9,293 nucleotides of DNA, taken from positions 1 to 9,293 of the forward strand of contig JAQYWI010000201.1 of the NCBI GenBank assembly GCA_030145015.1. Direction: 5' to 3'. The translations under genes and the position numbers were made by a program. The stretch is from Desulfobacterales bacterium. Its GTDB lineage: Bacteria; Desulfobacterota; Desulfobacteria; Desulfobacterales; JAHEIW01. Below, piece by piece: positions 1 to 6,703 of this stretch (positions are counted from its first letter, which is position 1; each line of letters begins with the position of its first letter). The notes beneath the pieces are model-generated. The model was not told the DNA's origin, did no database searches, and saw only the letters and a program-made list of their open reading frames with translations.

Positions 1-251
1 CGGGGCAAGTTCAGCCCGTGTGTTACCACACGAACCCGCCCTCTGCCTACATATCCAAAAGGGCAACTGATATGATAACCTCCTTTCAGGTTATTAGATA
101 ACGGTCTCGCGACCTCTTACAAACTTGGGATATCATGTCAAAAAAACCAAATATCCGCCGAGAGAAGTGAGCGGATCGAGCCATGCAGCGCTCCGGCGGT
201 CCGTGCAGAGTGCTTTGTTCGGAGACATTTCCAAGTGGTTTTAAAACTACT
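1..251. other. Non-coding left edge, downstream of kbl
   Basis: I see no convincing gene here. The stretch contains several short inverted repeats: a 6-bp stem with a TTAC loop (17-22 / 27-32), a 7-bp stem ATAACCT/AGGTTAT with a 6-nt loop (75-81 / 88-94), and a 20-bp loopless near-palindrome at 233-252 (one mismatched position) that runs into the first base of the kbl stop triplet. On the minus strand a frame is open from a TTG at 66 to the window edge (22 codons), with a GGAGG at 79-83, but the 12-nt spacing is long and the residues resemble no family I recognise. It is best read as structured intergenic or repeat DNA. Confidence 0.5.
140..176 (-). terminator. Possible rho-independent terminator of kbl
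   Basis: Read on the minus strand, ATCCGC (176-171) pairs with GCGGAT (158-153) across a 12-nt loop. It is followed by ATTTGG and then a run of seven T (146-140). It lies about 75 nt past the kbl stop on the same strand, as expected for the end of the tdh-kbl transcript. The stem is only 6 bp and the loop is large, so this is a tentative call. Confidence 0.35.
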
Positions 252-1439
252 TTAGATGATACCTAATTTTTTGCCTACCTTGGTAAAGGCCGCGATGGCC
301 GTATCGAGCTCTGCAATCGTAAGCGCGGCTGAAATTTGCACCCGGATACGGGCCTTGTCTTTGGGTACCACCGGATAGGAAAATGCGATCACATAGACGC
401 CCTCTGCCAGCATCCGATCGGCCATTTCCACGGCGACCTTAGCATCGCCCAGCATGATCGGTACAATTGGATGATCTCCCGGATTTATCTTAAACCCGGC
501 CTTAATCATTCCCTTCCGAAAATAGGTGGTATTGCGCTCCAGGCGATCCCGCAATTCCGTGGACGCACTCAGGGTTTCCAGTGCCTTAAATACAGCCGCG
601 GCGATTCCGGGAGCCAGGGTGTTGGAGAAGAGATAGGGACGTGAACGCTGCCGGAGCATATCAATGATTTCCTGGCGCCCACTGGTAAACCCGCCCGACG
701 CCCCGCCGAGTGCTTTACCAAAGGTGGAAGTAATAATATCCACACGGTCCATCACCCCATGATATTCGGGGGTGCCCCGACCGGTCGTTCCGATAAAACC
801 GGTTGAGTGGGAATCGTCCACCATGACCAGGGCTTCATGGCGGTCCGCCAGGTCACAGATGCCCTTCAGATCCGCGACGATACCATCCATGGAAAAGGAA
901 CCGTCGGTCGCAACCAGGCGGAAGCGCGCGTCCTGGGCTTCGCCCAGTTTGGCCTCCAGGTCCTTCATGTCGTTGTTCTTATAGCGGTATCTGCGGGCTT
1001 TGCAGAGCCGGATGCCATCGATGATGCTGGCATGATTCAATTCGTCGGAGATAACCGCATCCTCGGGCCCCAGCAGGGTTTCAAAAAGACCTGCATTGGC
1101 ATCAAAGCAAGAAGAATAAAGGATCGTGTCGTCGGTGCCCAGAAACTGCGATACCTTTTGTTCAAGCTGTTTGTGAAGCGCCTGGGTGCCGCAGATAAAA
1201 CGCACCGAAGACAGGCCGTATCCCCATTTCTCCAAACCTTCCTTGGAGGCATCGACCAATTCCTGGGTGCCGGCCAGGCCTAAATAATTATTAGCGCACA
1301 GGTTGATTACCTGACTGCCGTCAGCCAGTTGTACCGTGGCTCCCTGGCGGCCGGCAATAATCCGCTCGTCCTTGAATAGACCGCTGCTGCGAATCTGCTC
1401 CAGTTCACTGATCAGATGCTCCTTTATTTTGCCGTACAT
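252..1439 (-). CDS. kbl: Glycine C-acetyltransferase (2-amino-3-ketobutyrate CoA ligase)
   Basis: This 395-residue PLP enzyme cleaves 2-amino-3-ketobutyrate with CoA to give glycine and acetyl-CoA, the second step of threonine degradation after Tdh. The full protein reads as the alpha-oxoamine synthase family (class II fold). Visible landmarks are the NNYLGL segment near residue 50, RFICGT at 80-85, the cofactor-stacking His136 in SDELNHASI, Asp208 in MVDDSHSTG (pairs with the PLP ring nitrogen), and the Schiff-base Lys242 in [14 protein letters not shown]. Length and residue numbering match the E. coli enzyme (398 residues) closely. The ATG has an AAGGAG seven bases upstream. It lies 186 bp downstream of tdh on the same strand, so the two probably share a transcript, although the gap is unusually long and holds a repeat. 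The order tdh then kbl is the reverse of the E. coli kbl-tdh operon. The protein is expected to be cytoplasmic. Confidence 0.97.
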   Translation of the reverse strand: MYGKIKEHLISELEQIRSSGLFKDERIIAGRQGATVQLADGSQVINLCANNYLGLAGTQELVDASKEGLEKWGYGLSSVRFICGTQALHKQLEQKVSQFLGTDDTILYSSCFDANAGLFETLLGPEDAVISDELNHASIIDGIRLCKARRYRYKNNDMKDLEAKLGEAQDARFRLVATDGSFSMDGIVADLKGICDLADRHEALVMVDDSHSTGFIGTTGRGTPEYHGVMDRVDIITSTFGKALGGASGGFTSGRQEIIDMLRQRSRPYLFSNTLAPGIAAAVFKALETLSASTELRDRLERNTTYFRKGMIKAGFKINPGDHPIVPIMLGDAKVAVEMADRMLAEGVYVIAFSYPVVPKDKARIRVQISAALTIAELDTAIAAFTKVGKKLGII

Positions 1440-1515
1440 TCTGGGGCTCCTTCCGCTTGATAGTACTTCGTCAAAAACTTCAAAAATTTTCCTAATGTTA
1501 GGTTATAACTAAGAG

Positions 1516-1635
1516 AAGTGACTAAAGTTGGGAGTGAACTAAAGTGACTAAAGTTAATGAATTCTATCCATTTTAATAAAAGATGGAGCGAAGCGATACC
1601 ATAATTTTAGGCACTTTAGCTCACTTTAGTCACTT
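1516..1635. repeat. Inverted/direct repeat element between tdh and kbl, overlapping the tdh stop
   Basis: The 14-mer AAGTGACTAAAGTT occurs directly repeated at 1516-1529 and 1542-1555, with a degenerate third copy (AGTGAACTAAAGTG, 1533-1546) between them. The inverted form ACTTTAGTCACTT is at 1623-1635, next to a degenerate copy (GCACTTTAG, 1611-1619). The arms enclose about 65 bp containing a small inverted repeat, TCCAT/ATGGA around an A/T-rich centre. The right arm covers the tdh stop codon and its last two codons. Size and arrangement resemble a miniature inverted-repeat or REP-like element. No coding capacity is present. Confidence 0.6.
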
Positions 1636-2675
1636 TCTTCAAACCAATTCAAAATTACCTTCCCCGATTTGCCGGACCGCATGACTTTAAACGCTTTTTC
1701 ATACTCGGTATAATTAAAACGATGGGTGATTATCGGGCTGATATCCAAACCGGTCTGTATCATTGCGGTCATTTTATACCAGGTTTCATACATCTCACGA
1801 CCGTAGATGCCTTTAAGGGTAAGACCGTTAAAAATGACCAGGTCCCAGTCAATGGCCGTGTCAGGGGGTAAAATCCCCAGCATCGCTACTTTGGCCCCAT
1901 GGCACATGTTGGCCAGCATTGCACGCAGGGCATCCGGATTCCCCGACATCTCCAGGCCGACGTCAAAGCCTTCCTTCATGCCGAGTTTTTTTTGGGCGTC
2001 TTGGATCCTGGCGGTGCGCACATCCAGGGCCAAACTGGCGCCCATTTTTTTGGCCAGCTTCAAGCGGTAGGGAATCACATCGGTTACCACTATGTAACGG
2101 GCACCGGCGTGTTTCGCAATCGCGGTGGCCATGCACCCGATGGGTCCGGCACCGGTGATCAGCACGTCTTCGCCCAGCACATCAAATGACAGAGCGGTGT
2201 GAGTCGCATTGCCCAGAGGATCGAAGCACGTCAGAACATCGGACTGAATATCAGGGTCACAGTACCAGATATTGGTCACGGGAATGCTTAAATATTCGGC
2301 ATAGGCGCCGGGTCGGTTAACACCGACCCCGCTGGTGCGCATACACAGGTGACGTCGGCCGGCCAGACAGTTTCGGCAACGGCCGCAAACCAGGTGGCCT
2401 TCACCGGAAACCAGATCGCCGGGCTTGAAATCATGGACATTGCTGCCGACCTCTGCGATCCGTCCGACAAACTCATGGCCCACCGGCATCGGCACGGGAA
2501 TGGTTTTTTGGGCCCACTCATCCCAATTATAAATATGGATATCCGTACCGCAGATGGCGGTTTTGTGAATTTTAACGAGAACGTCGTTGGCCCCGACCTC
2601 CGGAATGGGCACCTGCTCCAACCAAAGCCCCGGCTCCGGCTTTGCCTTTACCAGTGCATTCATTTTAGAAGCCAT
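1626..2675 (-). CDS. tdh: L-threonine 3-dehydrogenase
   Basis: This zinc- and NAD-dependent medium-chain dehydrogenase oxidises L-threonine to 2-amino-3-ketobutyrate, which Kbl then cleaves. It has 349 residues from the ATG at 2675 (E. coli Tdh has 341). Visible features are catalytic zinc Cys42 in [12 protein letters not shown], the GHE triad at 66-68, four structural-zinc cysteines (97, 100, 103, 111), [13 protein letters not shown], the Rossmann motif GAGPIG (175-180), the NAD-selecting Asp199, and the family-specific [14 protein letters not shown] segment. An in-frame GTG at 2687 would add four residues, but GGAGG sits five bases before the ATG, so the ATG is preferred. The C-terminus (NWFEESD) is extended compared with the E. 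coli ending SWD, and its last two codons and stop lie in a repeat arm. The protein is expected to be cytoplasmic. kbl follows on the same strand. Confidence 0.97.
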   Translation of the reverse strand: MASKMNALVKAKPEPGLWLEQVPIPEVGANDVLVKIHKTAICGTDIHIYNWDEWAQKTIPVPMPVGHEFVGRIAEVGSNVHDFKPGDLVSGEGHLVCGRCRNCLAGRRHLCMRTSGVGVNRPGAYAEYLSIPVTNIWYCDPDIQSDVLTCFDPLGNATHTALSFDVLGEDVLITGAGPIGCMATAIAKHAGARYIVVTDVIPYRLKLAKKMGASLALDVRTARIQDAQKKLGMKEGFDVGLEMSGNPDALRAMLANMCHGAKVAMLGILPPDTAIDWDLVIFNGLTLKGIYGREMYETWYKMTAMIQTGLDISPIITHRFNYTEYEKAFKVMRSGKSGKVILNWFEESD

Positions 2676-2680
2676 GCTTA

Positions 2681-2685
2681 CCTCC
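2681..2685 (-). promoter_or_regulatory. Ribosome binding site of tdh
   Basis: GGAGG on the minus strand, five bases before the ATG at 2675. It decides the start in favour of that ATG over the in-frame GTG at 2687, which lies upstream of this site. The inverted-repeat element upstream ends at its very edge (2686), so the site itself is intact. Confidence 0.8.
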
Positions 2686-2921
2686 ACCTAAGTTGAGCGT
2701 TTCAAATTTTAAAAATGGATATTTTGTCTTATATTAAATGAATTCTACCCGTCGAGAGCCTCTGGGTCGAACGATCGATTTATATTTTTAAAATTTGAAA
2801 CCCTTCGGGATTGCCGATCTTACCGCATCTACTGCGTTAGATGCCGTTCCGCATAGCTAACTATAGCGGAACGACATCTGCCTTGTAGCTGCGCCAACCT
2901 CGACAATCGCTCAACTTAGGT
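2686..2921. repeat. MITE-like element with nested inverted repeats upstream of tdh
   Basis: Perfect 14-bp inverted repeats, ACCTAAGTTGAGCG (2686-2699) and its complement (2908-2921), bound a 236-bp segment. Inside are two further hairpins. One has perfect 18-bp arms (2699-2716 / 2784-2801, A/T-rich, TTTCAAATTTTAAAAAT core). The other has 14-bp arms with one mismatch (2839-2852 / 2866-2879) around a 13-nt loop. No transposase or credible reading frame is inside. The element fills nearly all of the gap between the Fe-S oxidoreductase and tdh, and abuts the tdh ribosome binding site. Mobility is inferred from structure only. Confidence 0.6.
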
Positions 2922-2951
2922 TGTATTTGCAGCTCAAAAAAGAACCCACCG

Positions 2952-4946
2952 CTAGGACGAATCGGTTGCCAGATCAAGAATCTCGGCGATATCTTTAACC
3001 GCGATAGCGGACGAGGTTTCCTTGACACCGTCATTGAGCATGGTATTGCAAAAGGGGCATGCCGCCACAACGGTTTCAGCATTTGTGGCCATCGCCTCTT
3101 CGACGCGCTCGATGTTAATGCGCTTACCGATCTTTTCCTCCATAAACATTCGGGAGCCACCGGCACCGCAACACAGCGCTTTGGGGCCGCTGCGGTCCAT
3201 TTCCCTTATCTGAAGACCGGCGATTGAACCCAGAATTGTTCTGGGCGCATTTAGCATACCATTCCATCGGCATAGATAACAAGAGTCATGCAATGTGACA
3301 GTTTCATCCAAATTACGGTTCGGCTTTAGTCTTCCATTTTGAATAAGGTCCGCAAAAAATTCCGTGTGGTGGACCACTTCAGCCATGGCCCCGAATTGAG
3401 GGTATTCATTTTTCAAGGTGTTGTAACAGTGGGGACAACCTGTCAGGATCTTAGCGGGCTTATATTTGTTCAGCGTTTCCAGGTTTGCCCGGATCAGCAA
3501 TTGCGCAATATATTCATTGCCCGCCCGCCGGGCAGCATCTCCGGTGCAGCTTTCCTCCGGACCGAGTATGGCAAAATCAAGGTCTGCTTTTTTCAAGAGA
3601 CTGGTAATGGCCCTGGCGACCGTTTTACCGCTTTCGTCATAAGCGCCGGCACAACCGACAAAGTAAAGAATCTTGGCTTTGGGGTGGTCGCTCATTAAGG
3701 GCACATCCAGCCCCCGGCACCACTCTGCCCGGGTTTCCGGTGCAAAACCCCATGGATTAAACTGATGTTCCAGGTTGGTAAAGGTTTCCTGCAATTCATC
3801 GGGAAAGCGGGACTCCATCATAACCCGGTTTTTGCGTATTTCCAAAATGAAATCTAAATGCTGTATGTGAAGCGGACAAATGCTTTCACAGGCCCGGCAG
3901 GTCGTACAGGACCAGATAACATCTTCGGTAATCGGCGCTCCGTTTCGAATAATTGGTTTGACCGCGGTTCCATTTTTAGAAAATTGGTTGATAAGATCGT
4001 CCTTCAAATCCACAACCACCGCTTTGGGAGAAAGGGGTTTGCCGGTCATGTCCGCCGGGCACTGTTCTTCGCACCTTCCGCACTCTGTGCAGGCATACAG
4101 GTTAAGAACGTTTTGCCAGTTTAACTCATCAATCCGGCCCAGTCCAAAACGCTCGACCGTCTCATCTTCTAAATCGGTTTTAACCATGGCCTTCGCAGTT
4201 TCCAAAGGCGCCAGGATCACATTCGGGATCGCCGCCAGGATATGGAGATGCTTTGAGCCGGGAATATAAACAAGGAAATAAAAAATAACCGCCAGATGAA
4301 TCCAGTAAGAGACTTCCAGCCCGGTGATTAATTCCGATCGACTCAGGTTTTCTAAATTAAGAAACTGCGAAATGGGATACGAAACGATGTAGGTTTTGAT
4401 GAGATGCCGTGATGCTTCCGGGTAAAGGACAATTCGAAAGGCATTGATTGAAAAAAAGCTTGCGATGATGATGGTGGTAAACAAAAGAATCAGCCGGGAG
4501 TCTAATCCGTTTGTTAGATATTTTGGCTTTAAGATGACCCGCCGGTAAACACAGTAAACCAGACCTAAAAGGGTCAGCAACGCCAGAATGTCTGCAAAAA
4601 AAGCATACAGCGCATATATTCCGGGTACGAGGACGGCAAAACTGAATCCGGGGAAAATGCCGTCAATTATTAGTTCAATGGTATGGGGAAGTATGGCGAT
4701 GAAGCCGAAAAAGATCAGGGTGTGCGCTAAACCCGGCAGACGCTTTTGGCGTACCCTGGACTGCAGCAGGCCTTCCTTGAAAAGGATTTTTAGGCGCATC
4801 GATAATCGGTCCAGCGGGAAATTTTTGTGACCGGATACGGCGGTCATCAGATGAATCAGACGGCGGGATTGGATAAAGAAATATCCAAAGCTTCCAACAA
4901 GTCCAAGCGCAACTAAAATGGACTTTATGGTGAAATACGCGCTCAT
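2952..4946 (-). CDS. Membrane-bound Fe-S oxidoreductase, probable ETF:menaquinone oxidoreductase (HdrD/CCG-domain family)
   Basis: This 664-residue three-part protein probably accepts electrons from reduced EtfBA and passes them to membrane quinone. The N-terminal part (about 1-245) has five to six hydrophobic segments (near 5-25, 73-95, 101-134, 151-174, 212-245) with candidate heme-ligand histidines (75, 88, 217, 233, 235), like a nitrate-reductase gamma/cytochrome b module. Two [4Fe-4S] ferredoxin motifs follow: CTECGRCEEQCP (Cys286, 289, 292, 296) and CTTCRACESICP (347, 350, 353, 357). The C-terminal half has two CCG cysteine-rich domains: Cys432, Cys467, Cys504 and Cys507, then Cys556, Cys592-593 in ALCCGAGGSRMF, Cys630 and Cys633. 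The first CCG has Ser466-Cys467 in place of a Cys pair. The ATG has only a weak upstream purine tract. The gene is divergent from the DAO dehydrogenase, with etfBA nearby, which supports the ETF-linked role. A different electron donor cannot be excluded. Confidence 0.88.
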   Translation of the reverse strand: MSAYFTIKSILVALGLVGSFGYFFIQSRRLIHLMTAVSGHKNFPLDRLSMRLKILFKEGLLQSRVRQKRLPGLAHTLIFFGFIAILPHTIELIIDGIFPGFSFAVLVPGIYALYAFFADILALLTLLGLVYCVYRRVILKPKYLTNGLDSRLILLFTTIIIASFFSINAFRIVLYPEASRHLIKTYIVSYPISQFLNLENLSRSELITGLEVSYWIHLAVIFYFLVYIPGSKHLHILAAIPNVILAPLETAKAMVKTDLEDETVERFGLGRIDELNWQNVLNLYACTECGRCEEQCPADMTGKPLSPKAVVVDLKDDLINQFSKNGTAVKPIIRNGAPITEDVIWSCTTCRACESICPLHIQHLDFILEIRKNRVMMESRFPDELQETFTNLEHQFNPWGFAPETRAEWCRGLDVPLMSDHPKAKILYFVGCAGAYDESGKTVARAITSLLKKADLDFAILGPEESCTGDAARRAGNEYIAQLLIRANLETLNKYKPAKILTGCPHCYNTLKNEYPQFGAMAEVVHHTEFFADLIQNGRLKPNRNLDETVTLHDSCYLCRWNGMLNAPRTILGSIAGLQIREMDRSGPKALCCGAGGSRMFMEEKIGKRINIERVEEAMATNAETVVAACPFCNTMLNDGVKETSSAIAVKDIAEILDLATDSS

Positions 4947-5127
4947 CTATATTTTGCACCCATCAGTCGCCAAGCCTTTTTGTGAGTTGCCTCTGCGTAT
5001 ATCAGAATCCAAACCGATGATCAAGTTTGGCGCATCAGGCAAGCCGCCGGGGTCATCATGCCGACGGTATAATTTAAGTTGCTTTACGACGAGGCGCTCA
5101 GGGAAATTGGTCAAGCCCTAAAAAATA

Positions 5128-5156
5128 TTGACGGGGCATGTCCATGGGCATAAGTT
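5128..5156 (+). promoter_or_regulatory. Weak candidate promoter for the DAO dehydrogenase
   Basis: TTGACG, a 17-bp spacer and TAAGTT, about 90 bp upstream of the preferred GTG start. The -35 matches five of six consensus bases; the -10 matches only three. Spacing is ideal, but the match is weak and could be chance in this A/T-rich gap. Confidence 0.25.
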
Positions 5157-5230
5157 TAGCGGAATTTGAGATTTGACAAGGTTGATTTTTTTGACCAACG
5201 AAAAAAACGAAGCGCCAGAAAAATCGCTGT

Positions 5231-5238
5231 AGGAGGAG
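5231..5238 (+). promoter_or_regulatory. Ribosome binding site of the DAO dehydrogenase
   Basis: AGGAGGAG, with AGGAGG placed seven bases before the GTG at 5244. It is the strongest Shine-Dalgarno sequence in the window. It decides for the GTG start over the upstream in-frame TTG at 5166, whose 26 extra residues are basic and unlike the start of a FAD-binding domain. Confidence 0.85.
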
Positions 5239-5243
5239 TCCAA

Positions 5244-6548
5244 GTGAATAGACAATATGATGCCATTATCATTGGTGCCGGGATCATCGGTGCTGCCATC
5301 GCTTTCGAACTTGCCAAAAGCGGGTACAAAACGCTGAATGTGGACAAGCTGCCATCAGCCGGTTATGGCTCTACCTCCGGCTCCTGTGCCATCATTCGTT
5401 TCCATTACTCCACGCCGGATGGGGCGGCCACGGCCCGGGAAGGATATTATTACTGGATCAATTGGCCCGAATATCTTGAGGTGGCGGATGAACTCGGTCT
5501 GGCAAATTACATTAATACCGGCTGTCTGGTGATAAAAACCGAACTCAACAAAAACCTTAAAAATGTCATGGCCAGTCTTGACGACCTGGGGGTTGCGTAC
5601 GAAGAGCTGAATATCGAAGGAATTAAGAAGAAAGTACCTTTTTTAGATACCCGCAAGTACTTTCCGGTGAAGCTGCCCGATGCGTCCGATTTTGGAGAGC
5701 CCACCGGCAACGCCGTGGGCGGGGCCATTTTTGTTCCCGAGTCGGGCTATATCAACGACCCGCAGCTTTCCACGCATAACCTCCAACGGGCGGCCGAAGC
5801 CAAACGGGGCGAGTTTATGTTTAATACCGAAGTGGTCGGCATCCGCAAAAAAAACGACCGGGTGTCCGGCATTACGTTGCAAAGCGGAACCCAGATCGAT
5901 GCGCCGATCGTGGTCAATGTCGCCGGTCCTCACTCCTATATCATCAACCGTATGGCCGGAGTGGAGGAAGGCATGAAAATCAAAACCAGAGCCCTGCGCC
6001 AGGAGGTCTGCCATGTTCCCGCTCCCGACGGCATTGATTACCAAAAAGAAGGGACGATGATCTCCGACGGCGATATCGGCTGCTATTCCAGACCCGAGAC
6101 GGGCAATCACATCCTGGTGGGCTCGGAGGACCCGGAGTGTGATGAACGCGAGTGGGTCGATCCGGACACCTACAATAAGAACTTTACCAGACAATGGACC
6201 ACCCAGGCCATGCGCGAGGCCCAGCGGATCGAGGGGCTGCGGGTGCCAAATCAAATGCAGGGTGTCGTAGACCTATACGACGTTTCTGACGACTGGATTC
6301 CCATTTACGACAAGTCGGATTTACCCGGTTTCTACATGGCAGTCGGCACTTCCGGAAACCAGTATAAGAATGCGCCCGTGGTGGGGGTCATGATGAGTGA
6401 GCTGATCGATAAAGTCGAGGCCGGACACGAGCATGACAAAAATCCGATCCAATTCCAAATGAAATATACGGGAAGAACGTTTAATATGGGCTTCTATTCC
6501 CGTCTGAGGGAAATCAATCCGGACAGCAGTTTTTCAGTAATTGGCTAA
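5244..6548 (+). CDS. FAD-dependent oxidoreductase, DAO family (sarcosine-oxidase-beta / dimethylglycine-dehydrogenase-like)
   Basis: This 434-residue flavoprotein starts at a GTG. A Rossmann FAD-binding fold opens the protein: YDAIIIGAGIIG (Gly11, 13, 16), then Asp34 closing the second beta strand to hold the FAD ribose. GSTSGSCAIIRFHYST (42-57) carries an Arg-x-x-Tyr pair that in this family lies near the flavin and substrate. VNVAGPHS (225-231) is the second FAD-contact motif, and GFYMAVGTSGNQYKNAP (362-378) is the C-terminal FAD strand and helix. There is no signal peptide or membrane segment, so it is expected to be cytoplasmic. Likely reaction: oxidation of a secondary or N-methyl amine or an amino acid. 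Because etfBA and a membrane Fe-S oxidoreductase lie nearby, it is probably a dehydrogenase reducing ETF and not an oxygen-using oxidase. The substrate cannot be told from sequence. It is paralogous to the partial gene at the right edge and converges on etfA. Confidence 0.9.
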   Translation: MNRQYDAIIIGAGIIGAAIAFELAKSGYKTLNVDKLPSAGYGSTSGSCAIIRFHYSTPDGAATAREGYYYWINWPEYLEVADELGLANYINTGCLVIKTELNKNLKNVMASLDDLGVAYEELNIEGIKKKVPFLDTRKYFPVKLPDASDFGEPTGNAVGGAIFVPESGYINDPQLSTHNLQRAAEAKRGEFMFNTEVVGIRKKNDRVSGITLQSGTQIDAPIVVNVAGPHSYIINRMAGVEEGMKIKTRALRQEVCHVPAPDGIDYQKEGTMISDGDIGCYSRPETGNHILVGSEDPECDEREWVDPDTYNKNFTRQWTTQAMREAQRIEGLRVPNQMQGVVDLYDVSDDWIPIYDKSDLPGFYMAVGTSGNQYKNAPVVGVMMSELIDKVEAGHEHDKNPIQFQMKYTGRTFNMGFYSRLREINPDSSFSVIG

Positions 6549-6597
6549 GTCCATCGATCCGTAAATTCGATTACGAATTTACTTACTCAGGACTTAG
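6545..6597. terminator. Hairpin at the 3' end of the DAO gene, possible terminator
   Basis: An outer stem CTAAGTCC (6545-6552) / GGACTTAG (6590-6597) encloses a perfect 9-bp inner stem GTAAATTCG (6561-6569) / CGAATTTAC (6574-6582) with an ATTA loop. The DAO stop codon (6546-6548) lies inside the outer left arm. There is no T-run after the stem on either strand, so it is not a canonical intrinsic terminator. It may instead protect or process the 3' end of the transcript. Confidence 0.45.
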
Positions 6598-6696
6598 TGC
6601 TGCCCTCGGCCATGAGCTCGGGCCGAATGGAGCAAGCAAATACGTTGATCTAACACCTTTAAATACGTTACCGTATTTGCGAGTCGAAGCACTAAG
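6593..6696. repeat. Palindrome cluster between the convergent DAO gene and etfA
   Basis: Outer arms CTTAGTGCT (6593-6601) / AGCACTAAG (6688-6696) enclose GCAAATACG (6636-6644) / CGTATTTGC (6672-6680). An alternative short hairpin, AAATACG (6661-6667) / CGTATTT (6672-6678), competes for the same right arm. TCGGCC (6606-6611) and GGCCGA (6621-6626) form a further small palindrome. The right end is seven bases from the etfA stop. The whole gap (6549-6703) is occupied by pairing sequence and has no credible gene. It probably ends or folds the converging transcripts, or is a miniature repeat element. Confidence 0.5.
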
Positions 6697-6703
6697 CGGC
6701 CCC

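Larger units (their letters stand above)
4947..5243. other. Divergent intergenic region between the Fe-S oxidoreductase and the DAO dehydrogenase
   Basis: This 297-bp gap must hold promoters for both flanking genes. A TATAAT occurs at 5068-5073 on the plus strand without a recognisable -35 box. TTGACG (5128-5133) lies 17 bp before a poor -10 (TAAGTT, 5151-5156). Close to the plus-strand gene is an A/T-rich tract in which TTGAC recurs (TTGACA near 5174, TTGACC near 5192). I see no clear operator palindrome and no sigma-54 site. A frame open upstream of the DAO start (from TTG 5166) is not thought to be translated. Confidence 0.5.

Noticed and set aside
1..66. Start of a small minus-strand gene running off the left edge
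   Set aside because: Only a TTG start with a GGAGG 12 bases away, and 22 residues with no recognisable pattern; overlaps small hairpins.
1516..1635. CRISPR array
   Set aside because: Only two or three short degenerate repeats with 12-nt spacing and mixed orientation, no cas genes.
2861..3166. 101-residue minus-strand frame overlapping the end of the Fe-S oxidoreductase gene
   Set aside because: It is a second frame over the well-supported CCG domain and runs into the palindromic element; no family resemblance.
5068..5073. Perfect TATAAT as a promoter for the DAO gene
   Set aside because: No -35 box at 16-18 bp and no extended -10; one hexamer match is expected by chance.
5166..5243. 26-residue in-frame N-terminal extension of the DAO dehydrogenase from a TTG
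   Set aside because: The basic, non-conserved residues precede the FAD-binding beta strand, and a strong AGGAGG sits at the right distance before the GTG at 5244.
5643..6254. 203-residue minus-strand frame inside the DAO dehydrogenase
   Set aside because: Antisense shadow of a strongly conserved gene, without a ribosome binding site or family resemblance.
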